DNA of 64,000 bases from assembly GCF_014395785.1 (NCBI RefSeq), contig NZ_CP060713.1, forward strand, positions 3,066,501 to 3,130,500, given 5' to 3'. This document shows, piece after piece, positions 29,094 through 36,705 of the stretch. Numbering within the stretch: the first letter of the stretch is position 1; every line of letters begins with the position of its first letter. Under the pieces are notes generated by a model. That model was not told where the DNA came from. It saw only the letters and a program-made list of their open reading frames with translations, and made no database searches. The position numbers were made by a program, and so were the translations under genes. Source of the DNA: Nocardioides mesophilus (GTDB lineage: Bacteria > Actinomycetota > Actinomycetes > Propionibacteriales > Nocardioidaceae).

Positions 29094-31808
29094 TCACCCG
29101 TCGAGGGGGAGCGCCGTGAGCTCGGCGCGCGAGGTCACGCCCAGCTTGGTGAACACGTTGCGCAGGTGGAAGTCGACGGTGCGCGGACTGACGAAGAGCT
29201 GAGCGGCCACGTCCCGGTTGGACAGGCCCTGCCGGACCAGCGCGGTGACCTGCCGTTCCTGCGCGGTCAGCTGGGGAGCCGTGGAGACGTCCCGGCGGCG
29301 TGCGGTCTCGCCCGAGGCGCGCAGCGCCTGCGCGGCTCGCTCGGCCCAGGGGACGGCGCCGAGCTCCTCGTGCAGGGCCAGGGCGGTGCGGAGATGGGCT
29401 CGCGCGTCGACCCGGCGGCCGGTCCGGCGCAGGTGCTCCCCGTAGGCCAGCTCGGTGCGAGCACGGTCCGGCAGGCGCGGGGAGCCGGCGTGCGCTGCGA
29501 GCGCCCGGGCGAAGTGCTCGTCGGCGTCGCTGCCGTCGGCCAGCAGGGCATGGCCGTGCTCCACGACCGCGCGGGCTGCGGGGGTGCCGGTCCCCGTGGC
29601 GAACTCCTCCAGCTCCTCCAACCAGGACCGGGCCAGGTCGCTGCGCCCGGCACGAACGGCGGTCTCCAGCCGGTCCAGCGCCGCCATGCGTCGCAGGGCC
29701 GGCATGGTCATCTGCTCGAGGTGGTGCAGCGCGGTCGCCGGCTGCCCGGGGCTGCGCAGTCCGTGTGCCCAGTGGACGAGGTCGACCACCAGGGGGTCGG
29801 TGATGCCGACCGGGTGCTTCTCGCGGATCGTCCTCACCTCGGCCAGGTGCGGGTCGGCAGTGGCGTCGCCGCGCCGCGCGGCGAGAAGGGCCAGCTGGGC
29901 GGTGGGCAGCGCCGTAAGCCCTCGGTGGCCGGTGCCGGCGAGCAGCGGCAACGCCTCGGCGGCCGCGGTCGATGCCCGTGCCCATGCACCGGTGGCGATC
30001 TGGAAGTGGGCGCCGCGGGTCAGGGCGTGCTCGACCATGTTCAGTGCACCGGCGCGGCGGGCTGCGGTCAGCTGCTGCTCGTGGAGCCGGAGCCCCTGCT
30101 CGTCGTCGTCGATCAGCATGGCGGCGACACCGAGGTTGGGCTGCAGCACGTGGTCGTCCACCGTGTGCGCCTCGGCGAGCGCGTACGCGCGCCGGAACAG
30201 CTCGCTGGCGGTGGCCCAGTCGCGATCGGCGACGGCAGTGAATCCGTGCAGCAGCGCGGAGGCCGCCCGGACCAGCGGCGGCGCATCCGGGGTCGGCGCC
30301 GGCGCCAGGACGGTCGGGTCCACGCTGCGGGGTGAGCGGGCGCCGAAGGCCGACAGCGAAGCGGCGAGCATGGCCAGCCCCTGGGCCATCTGCTGGTCCA
30401 CGTCCGCCGCGATCTGGGCGGCCTGCAGGACCAGGTCGTAACCCTCGTGCAGTGACCGGGTGTTCCACTCGAGCTGGCCCTGCAGGGTCAGCAGCCGGGC
30501 CCGGAGCACGGGGTCGGTGACGTCCCCGGCGGCGGCCTGCGCCAGCGCGGCGGCTCGTGCGGGGTGCGCACCGAGCCAGGCCGAGGACGCCGCCAGGTAC
30601 AGCCGCCGGCCCCGGTCCTCGTGGTCGCCGGTGAGCTCGGCGGCGCGGGCCCACGCGGCGGTCGCGGCCTCGTGGCCGCCGCGCGCAGCAGCCCGCTCGG
30701 CGACACCGTCCAAGGCAGCCACGACGTCTGCGTCCGGCCGGTCGGCGGCGGCAGCCAGGTGCCAGGCACGCCGGTCCGGGTCGCCGCGCAGCACCTCGGC
30801 GAGGGCGCCGTGCGCGGCCCGACGCTGCGCGCTGGTGGCCGCCCGGTAGGTGGCGGAGCGCACCAGCGGGTGGTACAGCGTCAGCTCGTCACCGTCCACG
30901 CGGAGCAAGCCGGCGCGTTCCACCTCGTCGAGCGCCTCGTCGCCGGCACCGAGACGATCGGCCGCGTCGCGGACCACCGTGAGCCGCGCCGTGTCGTCGG
31001 TAGCGGCGACCAGGAGGAACCGCTGCGCGTGCTCGGACAGGCCTCGACCCCGGTCCAGGAACGCTCGCTCGACCCCACCGGTCAGGGGCAGCGGCGCCGG
31101 CAGTGGCAGGCGGCCGGCGAGCTGCTCGGCCGAGAGCAGCCGGGCGAGCTCGACCAGCGCCAGCGGGTTGCCGCCGGTCTCGGCCACCAACCGGTCGCGA
31201 ACGGCTGGGTCGACCTGCCGGGCCTCCCGGCCGGCCAGCAGTGCCGCGGCATCCGCCCCCGTCACGCCGCCGAGCGCCAGGGAGGGCACATCCGGCGCAT
31301 CGATCCCGCGGGCGTCGCCCTCGCGGACGGCGAGCAGCAGCGCCACGTGCTCGTCCTGCAGACGCCGCGCGGCGAACAGCAGAGCCCCGGCCGACGCGTC
31401 GTCGAGCCACTGGGCGTCGTCGACGACGGCCAGCACCGGTGCCTCCTCGGCCGCCTCGGCGAGGAGGCTCAGCGCCCCCAGGTAGGCGAGGTAGCGCTCA
31501 CCCTCCCCGGGGCTCTCGCCGAGGGCGGCGCCCAGCGCGGCGTGCTGGGGTGCGGGCAGCGTGTCGAGCCGCCCCCTGAGCGGCCGCAGCAGCCGCTGCA
31601 GCGCGGCGAACGCGAGGGGGGACTCCGACTCCACGCCGGACGTGCGGAGCACCCGCAAGCCCGACGCGGCGTCGACCGCGTCCGCCAGCAGCGTCGACTT
31701 CCCGACCCCGGCGACCCCACGGACCAGCAGGGCCCCGCCGGAGCCGGCCCGCGCGCCGTCCAGCAGCGCGGCGATCGCCGCGCGTTCCGCGTCACGCCCC
31801 CGTAGCAC
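29094..31808 (-). CDS. Large AAA/LuxR-type (LAL family) transcriptional regulator
   Basis: A 904-residue regulator. The N-terminal ATPase has an intact Walker A (VRGVAGVGKSTLLADA, about residues 28-43) and a Walker B-like LAVVDDAQWLDDA. A long TPR-like helical middle follows, then a C-terminal LuxR helix-turn-helix (LTAQERQVTALVRQGLSNRDVAAQLFVSPRTVDFHLRNVFTKLG). GTG 31808 is chosen because a -10-like TAACGT ends exactly 7 nt upstream (leaderless) and the protein then begins VLRGRDAER, the usual family start; ATG 31886 would cross that promoter. It lies inside the shared-motif island but has no copy of the element itself. Confidence 0.88.
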   Translation of the reverse strand: MLRGRDAERAAIAALLDGARAGSGGALLVRGVAGVGKSTLLADAVDAASGLRVLRTSGVESESPLAFAALQRLLRPLRGRLDTLPAPQHAALGAALGESPGEGERYLAYLGALSLLAEAAEEAPVLAVVDDAQWLDDASAGALLFAARRLQDEHVALLLAVREGDARGIDAPDVPSLALGGVTGADAAALLAGREARQVDPAVRDRLVAETGGNPLALVELARLLSAEQLAGRLPLPAPLPLTGGVERAFLDRGRGLSEHAQRFLLVAATDDTARLTVVRDAADRLGAGDEALDEVERAGLLRVDGDELTLYHPLVRSATYRAATSAQRRAAHGALAEVLRGDPDRRAWHLAAAADRPDADVVAALDGVAERAAARGGHEAATAAWARAAELTGDHEDRGRRLYLAASSAWLGAHPARAAALAQAAAGDVTDPVLRARLLTLQGQLEWNTRSLHEGYDLVLQAAQIAADVDQQMAQGLAMLAASLSAFGARSPRSVDPTVLAPAPTPDAPPLVRAASALLHGFTAVADRDWATASELFRRAYALAEAHTVDDHVLQPNLGVAAMLIDDDEQGLRLHEQQLTAARRAGALNMVEHALTRGAHFQIATGAWARASTAAAEALPLLAGTGHRGLTALPTAQLALLAARRGDATADPHLAEVRTIREKHPVGITDPLVVDLVHWAHGLRSPGQPATALHHLEQMTMPALRRMAALDRLETAVRAGRSDLARSWLEELEEFATGTGTPAARAVVEHGHALLADGSDADEHFARALAAHAGSPRLPDRARTELAYGEHLRRTGRRVDARAHLRTALALHEELGAVPWAERAAQALRASGETARRRDVSTAPQLTAQERQVTALVRQGLSNRDVAAQLFVSPRTVDFHLRNVFTKLGVTSRAELTALPLDG

Positions 31809-31815
31809 GGAACAG

Positions 31816-31821
31816 ACGTTA
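31816..31821 (-). promoter_or_regulatory. -10 hexamer of a leaderless LuxR transcript
   Basis: TAACGT on the minus strand, 7 nt before GTG 31808. The initiating base would coincide with the start codon. There is no Shine-Dalgarno sequence there. Confidence 0.5.
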
Positions 31822-31952
31822 CCCAGCCGGCGCGCAGCGCGGGAATGACTCAGAGAGACCCCGTGCGAGGTTGAGGCCGGTGACACACCATGGCGCCGTC
31901 GTCTCGACGCGGACCGACCGGGCGTGCCCGGCTACCCGGCGACCCAGACCGC

Positions 31953-32001
31953 GAACCCGGCGATTTCCCCGGCGTGAGGCCGCGCCGGCCGGGTCCAGGC
32001 T
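31953..32001 (+). promoter_or_regulatory. Shared-motif promoter of the second copZ-like gene (site D)
   Basis: GAAC + CCGGCGATTTCCCCGG + CG at 31953-31974, a 21-nt gap, then CAGGCT (31996-32001) as a weak -10, 32 nt before ATG 32034. Confidence 0.7.
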
Positions 32002-32033
32002 GATCGCAGGCCGTCCCGACTCCAGGAGCTCCC

Positions 32034-32267
32034 ATGCTGTCCGGCACCCCCCGCACCTTCGTCGGCTCCACCACCTTCAGCGTCGCCGGAATGACGTGTG
32101 CCAACTGCGCACGCGCCGTCACCGAGGAGATCAGCAGCATCCCCGGTGTCGCCGCTGTCCTCATCGAGCCGGCCAGCAGCACCGTCACCGTGACCGCGTC
32201 CCGGCAGCTCGACCGTGCCGACATCGCCGCCGCGGTCGAGGCAGCCGGCCACGCGCTGGTGCCCTGA
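32034..32267 (+). CDS. Second heavy-metal-associated (CopZ-like) protein
   Basis: A 77-residue HMA domain with TFSVAGMTCANCARAV (CxxC site), VLIEPASSTVTV and AAVEAAGHAL. It resembles the CopZ at 21.7 kb in layout but is clearly a distinct paralogue with a longer N-terminus. Probably a cytoplasmic Cu(I) carrier. ATG 32034 follows AGGAG at 6 nt. It leads a two-gene unit with the acetyltransferase 45 bp downstream. Confidence 0.92.
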   Translation: MLSGTPRTFVGSTTFSVAGMTCANCARAVTEEISSIPGVAAVLIEPASSTVTVTASRQLDRADIAAAVEAAGHALVP

Positions 32268-32312
32268 TCTCCCGCCACCGATCCGCGTCAACGACCCGAC
32301 CAGGAGTCCGCC

Positions 32313-32834
32313 ATGCCCGACGCCACCGCCCGCGGCCCCGCCCAACCTGGGCTCGCGCCACCGCTCTGCCCGGTCACCGTCCGCCGGGCTACCCCGGACG
32401 ACGCCCCCGACGTCGCCGTCATGGTCGGCGAGATCGCCGCCCTCGAGAACCAGACGGGTCACGTCCACGTGGACGAGGCAGGGTGGAGGAGGCTGCTCGG
32501 CCGAGCCGAGGTCATCGTGCTGCTCGCGGAGCGCGACGGCGCCGCAGTGGGTTATGTCTCCGCGGTCCGTCAGCTGCACCTGTGGACCGGTGGTGACGTC
32601 CTCGCCCTCGACGACCTGTACGTGCGACCGGGCCACCGGGACGGCGGGGCGGGTCGGCGGTTGATGGCCGCGATGGCGGCGACGGCCGCGCCCGACCAGC
32701 TGGTGGTCCGCTGGGGTGTCGAGCCCGACAACCTCGACGCCCAGCGGTTCTACCGGCGGCTCGGGGCAACCCTGCGCCCGAAGGTGACGGTGACCTGGTC
32801 GCCCGCGGCGTCCGCCGACGTCGCCGCCGAGTAG
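32313..32834 (+). CDS. GNAT-family N-acetyltransferase
   Basis: A 173-residue GNAT fold: VTVRRATPDDAPDVAVMV start, ALDDLYVRPGHRDGGAGRRLMAAM with the acetyl-CoA-binding RDGGAG-type loop, and the C-terminal AQRFYRRLGA. The substrate is not predictable. ATG 32313 follows AGGAG at 8 nt. Its 3' end overlaps, in antisense, the monooxygenase frame as written (to 32750); if that gene is repaired (end at 32892) no overlap remains. Confidence 0.9.
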   Translation: MPDATARGPAQPGLAPPLCPVTVRRATPDDAPDVAVMVGEIAALENQTGHVHVDEAGWRRLLGRAEVIVLLAERDGAAVGYVSAVRQLHLWTGGDVLALDDLYVRPGHRDGGAGRRLMAAMAATAAPDQLVVRWGVEPDNLDAQRFYRRLGATLRPKVTVTWSPAASADVAAE

Positions 32835-32891
32835 ACGCCCGACGTCGTCCCGCGACGGTCGGGGAGGGGCCGCTGCAGCCGGGCATCCCTG

Positions 32892-33994
32892 TCACCCGAC
32901 CGCGGTCCGCTCCTGCCTGCGGGGGTCACCTGTCGGGCGATCCACTCCGCGTCGTCCTGGACGAAGCCGAGCAGCGCCGAGCCGCGGGTGTGCTGCCAGG
33001 GCAGGCCGAGGAAGGTCAGGCCCGGCACGTCGGTGACGCCCCGTCGGTGTCGGAGCTGGCGACCGTCCCAGACCCCCGGCAGGTCGATCCAGGAGTAGTC
33101 GGAGCGGAACCCAGTCGCCCACACCACCGCGTCGACCTGCAAGCAGCTGCCGTCGGCGAACGTGGCGGTGCGGTGGTCGGCACCGGTCAGCCTGGGACGC
33201 AACGTCACCCCGGCGGCACGCAGGGACCTGGTGGAGGTCCCGATGACCAGGTCGCCACCGCGCCGGCGGAAGAACCGGGCGATCGGGGAGGTTGCCGGCC
33301 GGGTCAGAAGCCCGGTCGCGGTCAGCCACCAGAACAGGTCTCGGCCGAACGGACGCTGCGGCACCATCGTCTGCTTGCTGCCCATGGCGACGTGGACCTC
33401 GCGGGAGGCGGCGATCTCCTCGGCGATCTGCAGGCCGGAGTTGCCGCCGCCGACGACCAGGACCCGTCCGCGCGGCAGGTCCTTGGGGTTGCGGTAGCGG
33501 GCGCTGTGCAGCTGCACCACGTCGGTGCCCAGCGACCGGGCCGGCTCGGGAATGGCCGGGACCTGGAACGGTCCGGTGGCGACGATGACGTGGCGGGTCT
33601 GCAGCGTGGAACGGTCGGTCTCGAGGCGGAAGCAGCCGTCGGCAGTCCGGGTCAGCCGTCGGACCGGCGTGTCGAGCAGCACCGGAAGGTCGAACCGCTC
33701 GGCGTAGGCCGCCAGGTAGTCGGCGACCTGGTCCTTGGTGGGGTAGCTGCCCGCGGCGGCGGGGAACGGCATGCCCGGCAGCGAGGAGTACTCAGCCGGG
33801 GTGAACAGTCGCAGCGAGTCCCAGCGGCTGCGCCACGCGTGACCGACCGAAGGTCCCGCGTCGAGCAGCAGGAACCGGCTGCCGTGCCGGGTCAGGTGGT
33901 AGCCCGCGGCGAGGCCGGCCTGACCGGCGCCGATGACCACGACGTCGAGCGGGGAGTCCGCGAGCTTCTGGCGGGAGATGGTCGGGTCGGACAT
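32892..33994 (-). CDS. Flavin-containing monooxygenase-like NAD(P)/FAD oxidoreductase, C-terminus probably frameshifted
   Basis: It has the FAD site VVIGAGQAGLAAGYHL (residues 19-34), an NADPH site VLVVGGGNSGLQIAEEIA, and the late motif VVWATGFRSDYSWI. These place it in the FMO/YhhT-like putative-FAD family (CzcO-type), often linked to metal or redox stress. As written the frame continues to 32750 with a low-complexity tail antisense to the GNAT gene. One extra base in the G run 32921-32925 gives an end at 32892 (about 367 residues), near family length. ATG 33994 follows GGAG at about 7 nt. Its promoter carries shared-motif site E. Confidence 0.85.
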
Positions 33995-34039
33995 GGGAGC
34001 ACTCCAGCTGCGAGAGGGCGGAACGAGCGGGACAGCACG

Positions 34040-34088
34040 ACCGTAGGAGCCCGACGACGGCGCTCTCGCCGGTGAAATGGCCGGGGTC
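34040..34088 (-). promoter_or_regulatory. Shared-motif promoter of the flavin monooxygenase (site E)
   Basis: Minus strand: GACC + CCGGCCATTTCACCGG + CG (34088-34067), a 21-nt gap, then TACGGT (34045-34040) as -10, 45 nt before ATG 33994. Confidence 0.7.
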
Positions 34089-34185
34089 CGCGCCGACGCG
34101 ACCCGTCGTTCCGGGGCTGCGGCGGCTGCTGCGGGACAGCCGGGCGGCACCCGGAAGCAGCGGCTCGCACGCCGGAACGGGTGCT

Positions 34186-34234
34186 GATCCCGGCGGTTCA
34201 CCCGGCGCGCCCGGAACGGCGCGACGACGAGAGT
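34186..34234 (+). promoter_or_regulatory. Shared-motif promoter of the MFS transporter (site H)
   Basis: GATC + CCGGCGGTTCACCCGG + CG at 34186-34207, a 21-nt gap, then GAGAGT (34229-34234) as a weak -10, 51 nt before ATG 34286. It shares the divergent gap with site E in the opposite orientation. Confidence 0.6.
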
Positions 34235-34285
34235 CGTGCCACCGGCCGATCCGGCCGCCAGGCACCCGATCCCGAAGGAGCTCTC

Positions 34286-35746
34286 ATGTCGCACGACACC
34301 ACCGCGGTGGCCGCACCGGCCGCCGTACATCCTGCCCCGGAGCCGGAGGTTCGGCGTCCGTGGACCATCCTGGGCGTGATGCTGATGGCGCAGTTCATGG
34401 TCATCCTCGACGTCAGCGTCGTGAACGTCGCGCTCCCCAGCATCGGGAAGGCCCTGCACTTCACCAGCACCGACTACCAGTGGACCGTCAGCGCCTACGT
34501 GCTGCTCAGCGGCGGCCTGCTGCTGTTCGGGGGTCGGCTGTCGGACCTGCTGGACCGCCGGGCGATGTTCCTGACCGGGCTGGGGCTGTTCACCGCCGCC
34601 TCCCTCGTCAGTGCCACCGCGTCCTCGGCGACGATGATGATCCTCTCCCGCGGCGCACAGGGCGCCGGCGCCGCCATGCTCACCCCGGCCGCGATGGCGA
34701 TCATCGTGACCTCCTACTCCGGCCGGCAGCGGGCCAGCGCCCTGGCGATCTGGGGCACCATCAGCAGCATGGGCATCGCCGCCGGGGTGCTGTTCGGTGG
34801 CATCCTCACCACCGTCTTCGGCTGGCAGGCGGTCTTCTTCATCAACGTGCCGATCGGGATCGTGGCCGCGATCCTGGCCGTCCGCACCGTCGCGGCCGGA
34901 CGACGCACCGGCAGCCTGCGGCGCCTCGACGCACCCGGCGCGGCGACCGTGGTGACGGGGTTGCTGGCGCTGGTGTTCGCCATCGAGGGCACCCGCACCG
35001 AGGGATGGGCGTCCACGCAGACACTCGCTGCCTTCGCCCTGGCGGTCGTGCTGCTCGGCGGGTTCACGCTGATCGAGCGCCGGGTGCCCGCCCCGCTGGT
35101 GCCGCCGGCCACCTGGCGGATCCGGTCGCTGATCTCGGCGTCCACCGTGATGGCCGTCATCACCGGCGCCGTGGTCGGCGCGATCTTCCTCAGCTCGCTG
35201 TTCCTGCAGACGGTGCTCGGCGGCTCCGCGATCATCACCGGCCTGCAGTTCCTGCCGTTGGCTGCCGCGATCACCGTCGGCGCCATGATCGCCTCCAAGC
35301 TGCTGGGCCGCGTCACGCCGAAGACGATCATGGTGGCCGGCCTGCTGGTGGTCGCTGTCGGCGCCACGGTGCTCGCCCGCATCGGCACCGACCCGACGTA
35401 CCTCGCCGACATCCTGCCGGGCTTCGTGGTGATCGGGCTCGGGGTCGGGCCGATGTTCGTGGCCATCTCGGTCGCGGCCATGGCGGGGATCCCGCACGCG
35501 CAGTCCGGGCTCGCCTCCGGAGTGATGATGACCGGACACGAGGTCGGCGCAGCACTGGGCGTCGCGACGCTGGCCGCGATCGCGGGGGACCTGACCACCC
35601 GCACCGGACTCGTCGACGCCTACCCGCGGGTGTTCACGGTCGTGGCGCTGGCCATGGTCGCTCTGGCCGGGTTCGCCGCCGTCGCGGTGCCGCGTCAGGA
35701 CGCCCACTCCGCAGCCCACCCCACCGGGCACCCGCCGATGCACTGA
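34286..35746 (+). CDS. DHA2-family MFS efflux transporter
   Basis: A 486-residue major facilitator with about 14 hydrophobic helices. Drug:H+ antiporter signatures are visible: helix 1 AQFMVILDVSVVNVALPSIGKAL (motif D1), GGRLSDLLDRRAMFLTG (motif A) and GWQAVFFINVPIGI (end of helix 5). It should export a toxic or redox-active compound through the inner membrane. ATG 34286 follows AAGGAG at 6 nt. It is divergent from the monooxygenase and both carry the shared element, suggesting an oxidise-and-export pair. Confidence 0.93.
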   Translation: MSHDTTAVAAPAAVHPAPEPEVRRPWTILGVMLMAQFMVILDVSVVNVALPSIGKALHFTSTDYQWTVSAYVLLSGGLLLFGGRLSDLLDRRAMFLTGLGLFTAASLVSATASSATMMILSRGAQGAGAAMLTPAAMAIIVTSYSGRQRASALAIWGTISSMGIAAGVLFGGILTTVFGWQAVFFINVPIGIVAAILAVRTVAAGRRTGSLRRLDAPGAATVVTGLLALVFAIEGTRTEGWASTQTLAAFALAVVLLGGFTLIERRVPAPLVPPATWRIRSLISASTVMAVITGAVVGAIFLSSLFLQTVLGGSAIITGLQFLPLAAAITVGAMIASKLLGRVTPKTIMVAGLLVVAVGATVLARIGTDPTYLADILPGFVVIGLGVGPMFVAISVAAMAGIPHAQSGLASGVMMTGHEVGAALGVATLAAIAGDLTTRTGLVDAYPRVFTVVALAMVALAGFAAVAVPRQDAHSAAHPTGHPPMH

Positions 35747-35760
35747 CCGACGCCCGGAGC

Positions 35761-35778
35761 GGCGGGGGTGCTCCCGCC
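35761..35778. terminator. Hairpin between convergent MFS and secreted-protein genes
   Basis: GGCGGG pairs with CCCGCC (6 bp, 6-nt loop) in the 38-bp convergent gap. Confidence 0.45.
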
Positions 35779-35784
35779 CTCGCC

Positions 35785-36333
35785 CTACGGGCAGGTCACG
35801 TCCGGGTTCCAGTCGTGGAACATGCCGCTCGGATTCGGCTTCCACAGCCACAGGTGCAGCTCGTAGAAGGCGGGCAGGCCGTAGCGGTTCTGCGGCTGCG
35901 CCTCACCCGGGCCGGCCAGGCGTTCGAAGGACTGGCCGAACAGCCGCGGCACGTCGGCCGGGTCGGGGTGGGTGGCCCGCCAAGTGGACTCGAGGATGAC
36001 GTACTCCAGGGCGACCAGGTGCAGCGACCCGTCGGCCGCCGGCTGGTAGACCAGCACCTCGGGCGAGCCCGGCGTCAGGCTCGGATCCCCGACCAGGGCG
36101 CCGTTGACGTAGTGGATCCCCATGCCGCCGGCCGGGTTGTCGATGCAGGCGATCCCGGCGGCGTCACGCAGCTCGCCGTACCCCGACGACGTCGCCTGGC
36201 CCAGGGAGTGGAACCGGGCCGTGGCGGCGCGGGTCAGCTGCAGGTCGTCCCGCGGCGAAGCGACAGCGGGCGTGACCGTCGCGGCCAGTGCGAGGGTGGC
36301 GGCACCGACCGTCATTTGGGGGAGGGTGCGCAT
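35785..36333 (-). CDS. Secreted protein of unknown function
   Basis: A 182-residue protein with a Sec signal peptide (residues 1 to about 26, LPQMTVGAATLALAATVTPAVAS). The mature part contains CIDNPAGGMGIHYVNGALV, LVALEYVILESTW and FYELHLWLWKPNPSGMFHDWNPDVTC, with two cysteines that could form a disulfide and His/Trp residues near the end. I recognise no named family. The start codon overlaps the stop of the SCO4226-like gene (TGATG), so the two are translationally coupled. Confidence 0.85.
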   Translation of the reverse strand: MRTLPQMTVGAATLALAATVTPAVASPRDDLQLTRAATARFHSLGQATSSGYGELRDAAGIACIDNPAGGMGIHYVNGALVGDPSLTPGSPEVLVYQPAADGSLHLVALEYVILESTWRATHPDPADVPRLFGQSFERLAGPGEAQPQNRYGLPAFYELHLWLWKPNPSGMFHDWNPDVTCP

Positions 36334-36584
36334 CACGATCCCTCCTTGACTTCGTAGATCTCGTCGGCGACGAGGCCGTGGGCCTCGCGGTGCACGGTGG
36401 CGGCGGCCTCGGACGACGGCGCGTCCACGAGGCAGAAGATCTTGCCCCTGCCCTCGTCGACCCAGTAGCGCAGGTAGCTGACGTCGTGCTCGCCCTGGGC
36501 CTGCAGGTCCGCCTCGTGGGCCTTCGACACATCCTCGATGCTGACTCCGCCATCCAGATGGTGGACGTCCATGTAGAGCGGCAT
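36333..36584 (-). CDS. SCO4226-like nickel-binding protein (DUF4242)
   Basis: An 83-residue ferredoxin-like small protein: MDVHHLDGGVSIEDVSKAHEADLQAQGEHDVSYLRYWVDEGRGKIFCLVDAP, then HREAHGLVADEIYEV. This matches the Streptomyces SCO4226 family, described as nickel-binding dimers. ATG 36584 is chosen over 36671, which would overlap the promoter palindrome. First gene of a two-gene unit with the secreted protein. The promoter has TAGCGT at 36626-36631 and an upstream palindrome. Confidence 0.9.
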   Translation of the reverse strand: MPLYMDVHHLDGGVSIEDVSKAHEADLQAQGEHDVSYLRYWVDEGRGKIFCLVDAPSSEAAATVHREAHGLVADEIYEVKEGS

Positions 36585-36625
36585 GGTCCCGGTCCTTTCG
36601 TTCGTCGTGCACGGTTGGTACGACG

Positions 36626-36671
36626 ACGCTAGGGGCCGCGCCCGCACAGCGAATGGGCAGCGGATGCCCAT
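36626..36671 (-). promoter_or_regulatory. Promoter with palindromic activator-like site for the SCO4226-like operon
   Basis: ATGGGCA-TCCGC-TGCCCAT (36671-36653, perfect 7-bp arms), a 21-nt gap, then TAGCGT (36631-36626). The site lies 35 bp after the stop of the LuxR gene. The spacing equals that of the shared-motif promoters, though the sequence differs. Confidence 0.65.
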
Positions 36672-36705
36672 GTTCGGAAGGGCCGTTGCCCAGGTTCGGC
36701 TCGGG

